64,000 bases of DNA, taken from contig KB445814.1 of assembly GCA_000320605.2 (NCBI GenBank), positions 1-64,000 of the forward strand, given 5' to 3'. Shown in pieces: positions 56,622-64,000 of this stretch (its first letter is position 1; the number at the start of each line of letters is the position of its first letter). The stretch comes from Gelatoporia subvermispora B (lineage: Eukaryota; Basidiomycota; Agaricomycetes; Polyporales; Gelatoporiaceae). The notes below the pieces were generated by a model. That model had not been told where the DNA came from and ran no database searches. It saw nothing but the letters and a program-made list of their open reading frames with translations. Position numbers and translations under genes: made by a program.

Positions 56622-59025
56622 ATGGTGAACCATTTTGGTAGCTTCGTGCTAGCGACACTGATTTGTGGAGTGGCCTGGTTGTTCAGAGAGTTCTTGCGTC
56701 GCTTCATACTTCCATCTCCATTGAACAACTTACCTGGACCTCCGGTGACATCGTTTTGGAAAGGTATGCCTAGGGGAACTGTGGGCCATTTTATGAAGAT
56801 GCTAACGATTCATCAGGTCATCTTCTTGAGTTATACAACCGCCATTCCTGGCCTTTTCTTGAGGATTTGACTCAAAATTATGGGCCAGTGGTTAGGTTGT
56901 GCGGGCCCTTCGGCGTAGGTTCACTGTTCTGAGGGTCCTTTGTCATAAGCTAACTCCGGTTTAATAGACTAAGATGCTGTATGTTTTTGACCCACTAGCA
57001 TTGCAAAGCATTGTGAAAGAGCACGATAGTTATGATGACCCGTTGTGGTATCTCAAGTACGGTCACCAGAACAGCTCAAAGACAAGACGAAGCTGACTCC
57101 TGCTACCTCATAGGAGTAATATGGTATTAGTTGGACCCAGCGTGTTATCGACATGGGGTAGGACGACACTTACTGTAGCCCCTTCCACTCGCTGAAGTGC
57201 GGCGAATATACAGGTGATCATCATCGCAAACAACGGAAGCTGTTGAATCCCGCGTTTTCGATCGCGCACATGCGGCACCTGGCACCTCTACTCTACAAGA
57301 TCGCGCATAAGGTGCGTATGTACGAATGTGGAAAGTATCCATGTGAACATTCTTCGAATTTTTCTTAGTTAGAATATGCTGTAAAAGCGCGCATTACAAA
57401 CGGTGCTCGGGAACTTGACATGCTATCGTGGATGAGCCGAGCCGCCCTCGAGCTTGTTGGTCAGGGTGGACTTGGATACGCATTCGACCCATTACTGGAA
57501 GACACATCAGACCCGCTCTGGGAATCCATTAAAACGTCGCTGTAAGTTGTGTTCCCTATGATGGGCTGTCACACTCATGCATCTCGATGCTACGACACTA
57601 GTCTGGAGATGTCGCGGATTCCAACATATCGACGCATGCTTCCATACGTGTGCGATTTGGGTAGCCGAAAGTTCCGCAGGCAAGTGGTAGAGTTGATACC
57701 AGATCAGAGGGTTCAGAGGCTCAAGCAAGCATGCGATGATATCTATGATCGATGCCGAGATATTCTTCGAGAGAAAAAGACCGCTCTCGAACGGGGAGAT
57801 GAAGCAATTGCGAAACAGGTCGGCGAAGGCAAAGACATCATGAGTATACTCCGTCAGTAATAGCTGTCGTATCGCACGATCTGGTCTCATGTATGATCCG
57901 ATCGCACCCAGTCAGAGCGAACATGAACGTCATCGCCGAGGAGCGACTTCCCGAAGATGAGCTTGTAGCGCAAATGTCGTCAGTATCATATCACTTCATT
58001 GGTATGGTTGCCTTCACTAATGGTGTCATTGTAGGACTTTCGTCATGGCAGGGATGGACACGACGTCCAACGCCCTCGCAAAGACACTCCATCTGCTTGC
58101 CGAAAATCCAGATGTTCAAGCGACGCTACGCTCCGAGCTCGTTGATGCTATCCACAACAGAGACCTCCCATACGACGAACTCATGCGTTTGCCATACCTG
58201 GATGCAGTGTGCCGTGAGACCTTGAGGTTGTGAGTGACTTGATATTATTGCGACTCCAATCTGCAGTCTAAATTTCATTGCTGTAACAGTCATCCACCTG
58301 CTCAGAGGGTATTCCGTGAGTACGTACCTGTTGAAACGTATATCAATGTTCCTCTCACGACTCCCTTTGGGTTCAGGGCCCTAAAAGATGCCGTGTTGCC
58401 TCTCTCGGCCCCGATACGAGGCAATGACGGGCAGATGATGTCAGAGATTCCCGTTCCAAAAGGCACTGTCATCCATGTGGGCATTAATGGATCTAATTGG
58501 AACAAAGCACTTTGGGGCGACGATGCACTCGAATGGAAGCCGGAACGGTGGCTCTCTCCTCTACCTGCACCACTTGAGGAAGCCAAAATTCCAGGAGTGT
58601 ATGCAAATCTGTGCGGATTGTATTCGTTGAGCAATAGATAAATGACTAAGGACTCCAATCGAACGCATATAGGATGACGTTCATGGGAGGCAGACGATCA
58701 TGCATGTATGTTGCCGTTCACGTTGCCCACGGGACTTGCAGGTACTGACATACTGTACATTGTATCACCGAAGTGGCTTCACCTTCTCCCAGATCGAGAT
58801 GAGTAAGGCGTTCTCCCGCCCTCACGCGACGATGGCTGACTAAATACTGATCAGAGGTCATTCTGGCTGTGCTACTTACAGCCTTTACTTTTGACCTTCC
58901 TGAAGAGCCCATTGTGTGGAACCTATCGGGTGTGTCATATCCGACCATGGGCGTGGACGGAAAACAGCCACAAATGATACTCAAAGTCGGCCTTCTGTCG
59001 GACAATGAAGATGATAGTAGTTGAC
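56622..59025 (+). CDS. Cytochrome P450 monooxygenase (tandem copy 2)
   Basis: Close paralogue of the preceding gene, with the same intron layout. Start at 56622 (MVNHFGSFVLATLICGVAWL, membrane anchor), hinge LNNLPGPPVTSFWKG; an in-frame ATG at 56511 is considered upstream leader. Key parts: FLEDLTQNYGPVVRLCGPFG, MLYVFDPLALQSIVKEHDSY, GDHHRKQRKLLNPAFSIAHM, LSWMSRAALELVGQGGLGYA, the I helix FVMAGMDTTSNALAKTLHLL, ExxR in AVCRETLRL, HPPAQRVFRE, ALKDAVLPLSAPIRGNDG, WKPERWLSPLP, and the split heme loop FMGGRRSC + IGFTFSQIEM. It ends KVGLLSDNEDDSS. No break was found. Tandem duplication followed by divergence is the simple explanation. Confidence 0.88.
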
Positions 59026-59177
59026 GGTTTAATGTATGGTACAACACTTGCGAGGTCCTGACCAATGACCATGATCATGAAGTTGCATCGTGGGAACTTT
59101 CAGAGGCAACCAGCAGTCCTTTGTAGTTAAACCAGCGAAATCAAAGAAAGCATTCATGCAAAAATAGCGGGGATAAT

Positions 59178-62100
59178 CTACAGTTCCATCTTGTCCTCTT
59201 TCTCCCAACCAGGATTCTTGCGCAAGATTACGAATCCTTCTAACACATTTGCGTACGGGATGTACTCCTCTGTGGCCAGCTCGGCTCGCTCGGTCGTTCC
59301 CAGCCGCACTGGTGTGGTATGCGTCTGGAAACCGGAGATCGTACGAGGCTTGCCGGCTTGACCAACGACATCCACAGCCTGAAGAGCGATATTGAGGCTC
59401 TGCGCGGATATAAAATCGCATTACACACCTGGCCAACCCTGACGGTCACCGGCAGGTTGTTCAGCTCCTCGTCGAGCGTAATGAGGAACCTCGGGTACAT
59501 GGCGGTGACGAGGAAGTAGAGCATCCAGTGGTACTTGTCCAGGATGACTACGAAATAATGTATCAGTGTCATCCAAATTTCATGTACCGTTCTACTCACA
59601 GGCTTTCGCGTCCGTGAACGCAACCAGCGTCGCAAGAAGACCAGCGACTGCGGTCTTGCTCATAATTTGCCGGTCATTGAAGAAAGGGTTGATGGTGATG
59701 GTGCCCTTGCCCATGTGGACAAGACCCTGAGCTATACGCACCATGAAGAGACAGTCGGCCTCCTTGTGGTAGTAGCCTGCCAATTGTCTCAGCATCTGGG
59801 CTAGCCGTGCATTGTTCGTGCCGGCGCCGACAAGACCCATCGCGAAGATGGCATTCAGTGCAACTTGCAGATCATTGTCATGGCTATACTTGGACAGCGT
59901 ATCGAGAATGGGAAGTTGAGGGTTCGACGCGCTTACGAGACCCAGCGCTAGAGGCACAGTCTTGCGGATGATGGGGTCGCCATAATGCATCTGTTACCAG
60001 CGGTCAATGGAGGGCCATCCAATAACGTGATGAGCACTCACGAGATGGTTGAACTGCCGCAGAGACATGTCGGCACCGATCTCCTCACCGAAAGCGACCA
60101 GTGCGATGCCGAGCACAGCGAAAGCCTGGAAGGTATCATCTTTGGGAGGTTCTTGCGGAGCATCTTTGTCCTTTTCCTTGTCCTTGGGCGTCTTGTCGAT
60201 GTGCTCATCGCACAGGTGCAGTAGCTCTTGGACCTTCAAAACCTGGCCGGTACCAGCCCACGAGCACATGCTAACAAGGACCTCAGCCTGCTTGGAGATC
60301 GGGTGCTCGATAGCGCGGAGGGTCATGATTGTCGCATCCGATGCATCCTGGATACCTGGAGAGGTGAACAACGATCGTGTCAATTGGCGTATACAGTGTC
60401 AGGGAATTGGACGACTGACCGAGGTAGAGTAGAGCAAGACCAAGCGCCATGTACCGTGCCCACTTCTCGTCCAGCTGCTTGGGTTCCCGTTCCATCAGCG
60501 TCTGGAGAATAGTGCTTGCTACTTCGCCATTCCCGCTGCCGACGAAAATGAAGCCCAGGGCGAGCGCAGCCAGCGAGGCAATTTCCATCGACACGGTATC
60601 ATCACCAACATGTGGGAGCAGTAATGCCAGTAAGTCTTCTCGTTGTGATCCCGCATACGCAAGACCGAGACCAGTGATCGCACTTGTCTTCAAGGATACA
60701 GACTTGTTGTCGACGTAGTCTCCAAGAAGGGCCAGGGCCGCATCGGCTTCTGTCCTGACGCCAGTGTTGAGAATACCGGTCGCGAGAAGAGCACCCGCCT
60801 GCAAAGGCGGGGTGAGACAACGCAAACGCAAAATAAGTGAGATTTTACCTTGATATGCTCCTCCGCAGAGTAGGTGTACTTGTCCACGTGGCTCAACCCG
60901 ACATCGGTATCCCAGAGCAAGCTGAGACCCAGACTCGCGGCAGCACTCATCATACCTAGTGCCATATCAGAAAAGATCGGCTTGTGAGCTTGACTTCATT
61001 CGAACGTACCGTGCTCCTTGTTCTTGTAGATCCAGCTGCTCCCCTCTTCGGCCTCCACCATCAGCTTGTCATTGCCGAATCCGGCATTGACAAAAGCATT
61101 GACGAATGTTCCCGCCAGATTTGCTTTTGCAGAGTCCACGTTTGCTGGCGTTGTCCCCCCTGCAAGATTGAACACCAGATCCTGCAAGTATGACTGATTC
61201 GACTCACTCGTGTTCTCGAGATGCGACTTGTACACATCCTCCAAGCTCTTCGGCTCCAGCGCGCCAAGCTCCTTGCCGAATTCGCGGAAAGAGTTGCTTA
61301 GACGTGTATTACTCAAGCACTCCACGAGGTCTTCTGGCAGCTCAGACTCGCCAGCGTCCACACCGTCTTCGGTCATCTGAGGGTCGAGCCACTCCTTGGG
61401 CACCTGCGCACGCGCCAGGAGGAAGGCAAGCTGCCGCTTCATGACGGGATTACCTGCCGCGTTGAAATCTTGCCGAATGAGCTCGGCATCTCCAAGTCGG
61501 ATTGCAAGAGAGATCGCCTGCGGGAGTTTCGAATGCTGCCCGTAGATCTTGTGTGCCGTCCGCAGAAAGGCGATGTCATCAGGAGGGAGAAGGAGGGGGA
61601 CGCAGCTGATGACAAGTTAAGCACCGAGGTTCGTTTCATATCGAGATCCAGACTCACGCAATCATATACTGGCAGACACGCTCATACGTATTCTCATCCG
61701 CCAGCTCCGCTATCCGGTCAGCAATCTCAAGTTCCTCCAAAAGGTCCACAGCGTCTGGCTCGGCATTGTGGTGCAGGAGGAATGTCGCACATTCCATGGC
61801 GAGTGCGCATAGATCGTCCACGGTACCCACGGGTTCCGGCTGCTTCACGCTTGATGCGCCCTCCGCAGGCTTGGCAGGCGTCTCGACCTCTGCCTCCTCG
61901 CCTAGCTCACGCGCATTATATTCCTCGCCAAGCTCTGCTGCGAGATGGCGAACGTATTCGTGACCCCATGAGCCAGGCTCCGACAGAGGCTCATGCGATT
62001 GCCGCATGGACGCGGAGAGTAGACGGTATCGGAGCGTGCCGCGCGGTTGTGTGTCGGAATATGTCATGGCGAGCACAGACAAAATGTCAGCAAACAGGGC

Positions 62101-62612
62101 CTGAGCACGGAGTGAGTAGTGCAGCTTTCTCGATCACTTCTGAACGCACCTTGTCGTCTGAAGGTGTCCATAGTTCGTACAAAGCCTGCAGCCCGAGGTA
62201 ATGAGGATGGAGGAACTTGAGGGGCTTTGGTACAGAGGTCATGGACGATGTTGATGTTCTGATGAGTGTCCGCAGAGTCTCAAGGGCCGGTCGGTAAAGC
62301 TCCTTGTTGCTTTCCTGAAACGAATCTGTGAGCCAACTATCCTCGCGCCGCTTGCGACTGATTACCTTCAATCGTTCGACCAGCATCTCGAGCTGCTCCT
62401 TCAGCTGAAGATCCTCCTCTGACTAACACACATGTGAGCACTAAGAACGATGTCTGAAGGGCCACTCTTACCAAGTCCTCGCCGGACTTGTCTTCCCCCT
62501 TCTTCTTGGTGTCCTCCTTAGCACCATTCTGCTTCGCCTGTTCTTCCTCCTTCTCAGCTTTCTTCTTGGGATCCTGGGAGGGAACAGAGATCGCAATCTT
62601 CTGCTCGGACAT
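59178..62612 (-). CDS. RPN1: 26S proteasome regulatory subunit RPN1 (PSMD2)
   Basis: Largest non-ATPase base subunit of the 19S regulatory particle; docks ubiquitin-like shuttle factors and Ubp6. The charged N-terminus ([20 protein letters not shown], Lys/Glu-rich) leads to [20 protein letters not shown] and [40 protein letters not shown] follows. Exon pieces then run through PC-repeat (proteasome/cyclosome) helices: [79 protein letters not shown] and [13 protein letters not shown]. The C-terminus, [20 protein letters not shown] ... [20 protein letters not shown], ends KEDKMEL, the typical end of the family. At least eight introns. Divergent from the CBS-domain gene. Length is near the usual 900-1000 residues. 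Confidence 0.95.
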
Positions 62613-62908
62613 GATAGAAATGAATGAGGAAACGGATAGGGATAATGGACGGACTGAGATGCGTGTTCAGTGTACGCGCACGCGCGTACGCGTCGCGTCA
62701 TATTTTGTGGGTTAGTTTTGGCAAGACGTGCGGTAAGTTAATCTTATCCGCAGAAATCCAAAAATGGCTCAGCCTATGAATTCGGAGAGTGCATGCATCG
62801 ACTGACAAGCAACATGGCCTGATTCACTCTCCTTTCTTTTCCCGCTCGTCCCCATCGCTGAATCGTCTTTTGTTTGACCACTGGAGCTAGTCAAGAAAAC
62901 TTACAAAG
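62613..62908. promoter_or_regulatory. Divergent promoter region, RPN1 / CBS-domain gene
   Basis: 296 bp between two divergent start codons, with an alternating pyrimidine/purine CG-rich run (cgcgcacgcg-like, 62673-62696). I searched for the yeast Rpn4 PACE box (GGTGGCAAA) by eye and did not find it. Confidence 0.4.
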
Positions 62909-63716
62909 ATGGCTTCTACTTCGGTTGTCTCGGAGCCTCAGCAGGCGAATTTTGTCTTGCCTTCGTCAGACAAGTATCGAGGAGCAGTGGTCGAGGTGAA
63001 TAGCAAACTCTCCCTGACATTTAGCATGGGATGGCTCATGCGTATCTGGGGTCATCCTGGCTAATCTCTTGGGAACTAGGATCTTCAACTCCCACCGGCG
63101 TTCGCACTTCCCGCGACTGAAGCCATCTCGCGCGCTCTAGAGCTAGCATATGAACGCGATTTCTCTCACATCCCGTGAGTACACTCAAGCATTTTTCTAT
63201 AAGTCCACTGATATGAACGGGGTCGTTGTTCAGTGTGCTGGACCGGAACCGAAAGCCGCTCGGGTACATTGATGTTACAGCTCTGAAGGAGAAATGGGAG
63301 TCTGGTCAGGCTGATCCAGTGAGCAATTTCCACCCACTCGCGCTCCCTACAGACCATTCCTGAGACATCTACAGAGCGACAAGGTTTCGAAATTTCTGAC
63401 GAAGTTCAACCGGTCGTCCAACCAGCGGTACACGCTCATTACACCGTCTACGCCTCTAGCGGAGCTTGAGGAGTTCCTGGGGCACAACATATTCGCATTG
63501 GGTACGTCATTTGCGTATTTTTATTCACGAAACTCAACCAACGTATTCTCAGTATCCGACTGGGATCGTAAGTTTGTTCTCGGCGTCGCAACGTCTCAGG
63601 ATTTAGAGGTCAGTGCACTTCTACTGGATTACCCGAGCTGCCGCGGAGGCCGGCCACCGGATGTAGTGCTTACCGCCGATCTTACATAGAACTTCGTCTC
63701 ACGCCGCGGCTTCTGA
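62909..63716 (+). CDS. CBS-domain protein
   Basis: Small protein consisting mainly of a CBS pair, a domain that binds adenine nucleotides or S-adenosyl ligands. Exons: MASTSVVSEPQQANFVLPSS to GAVVE; DLQLPPAFALPATEAISRAL to FSHIP; VLDRNRKPLGYIDVTALKEK; SDKVSKFLTKFNRSSNQRYT ... STPLAELEEFLGHNIFAL; VSDWDRKFVLGVATSQDLE; and NFVSRRGF before the stop at 63714. The two CBS units are recognised by (R)KPLGYIDVTAL and KFVLGVATSQDL, each the G-(Y/V)-x-(T/S)-xx-(D/A)-L pattern that closes a CBS motif. About 170 residues. The cellular role is unknown. Introns are about 50 nt. Confidence 0.8.
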
Positions 63717-64000
63717 GCGTTCTCACTATGTCCATCCCCGGGCTCCTGTCATCGCATTGTCCAGAATCTCATCAGACTTGCTGTGCGTCTCATCATCTAC
63801 AAGCCACTGCCCTGCGGACGATCTAGCCTTGAACGCGACGCTGTATGTACAATTCTGGCATCATGAAATAGAATGAGCGTGGATATTTGCAGGTGGTATC
63901 AAAAACAGGGTATCGACTATAATACAGGTACAGTACAGATCGCCGAAAGGAGTGAGGTCTGGTGCCATCGTGAAAGCATTCCGTGTATGAGACTTACTCA
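63717..64000. other. Right edge, 3' flank of the CBS-domain gene
   Basis: Downstream of the last stop codon only short frames occur. Nothing was recognised in the final 284 bp. Confidence 0.4.

Noticed and set aside
53649..63716. Secondary-metabolite cluster around the P450 pair
   Set aside because: No synthase, terpene cyclase or dedicated transporter nearby; the neighbours are RPN1 and a CBS-domain protein on one side and LYC1-like on the other.
1..64000. CRISPR arrays, rRNA genes, bacterial operons or viral genes
   Set aside because: None was seen. The intron-rich gene structure and gene families are fungal nuclear.

Overview
The window is nuclear DNA of a filamentous basidiomycete, most likely an Agaricomycete. 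The genes are split by many 45-65 nt GT-AG introns. Typical families of that class are present: a DUF6533 membrane protein, a multipass orphan membrane protein, an F-box protein with an N-terminal coiled coil, and tandem microsomal P450s. All calls below come from translating the sequence by eye and joining exons by splice signals and family resemblance. No database was searched, so exon borders are models.

Layout, left to right. 745-2872 (+) amidase. 2873-5863, about 3 kb with no convincing gene. 5864-7314 (+) siderophore-type (IucB/SidF-like) acyltransferase, with an ATCTGATAA iron-GATA motif just upstream. 7569-11071 (-) peroxisomal ABCD-type half transporter. 11652-13592 (+) YAP1-binding/ALF4/glomulin-like protein. 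14566-16022 (+) multipass membrane protein. 16429-18368 (-) MOB/phocein protein with a long acidic tail. 18705-20694 (+) purine-cytosine permease. 22375-25815 (+) EPL1, a NuA4 subunit. 26757-28219 (+) DUF6533 membrane protein. 28762-31588 (-) APH-fold phosphotransferase. 34793-36285 (+) Zta1-like quinone oxidoreductase. 36397-39887 (-) NF-X1/FAP1 zinc-finger protein. 41683-42193 (+) TFIIA small subunit. 42574-45050 (-) F-box protein. 47326-51538 (+) hydantoinase/oxoprolinase-DUF917 protein. 51667-53036 (-) LYC1-like acetyltransferase. 53649-56019 and 56622-59025 (+) tandem P450s. 59178-62612 (-) proteasome subunit RPN1. 62909-63716 (+) CBS-domain protein.

Most genes are conserved single-copy housekeeping functions: transcription, chromatin, proteasome, STRIPAK/MOB signalling and stress response. 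They are interleaved with accessory metabolism (amidase, siderophore acyltransferase, hydantoinase, LYC1, P450s). I see no convincing complete biosynthetic cluster. Two parts are mobile or disturbed. At 40346-41376 there is a roughly 1.03-kb non-LTR-type retroelement with a poly(A) end and a 14-bp target-site duplication. At 45.7-46.8 kb a 176-N gap is flanked by an exact 366-bp direct repeat, probably an assembly overlap, and the whole sits inside a 44-bp imperfect inverted repeat. I found no clear undescribed defence or biosynthetic system. The best leads are the retroelement, the inverted duplication, the iron-motif/siderophore locus and several unusually long introns.
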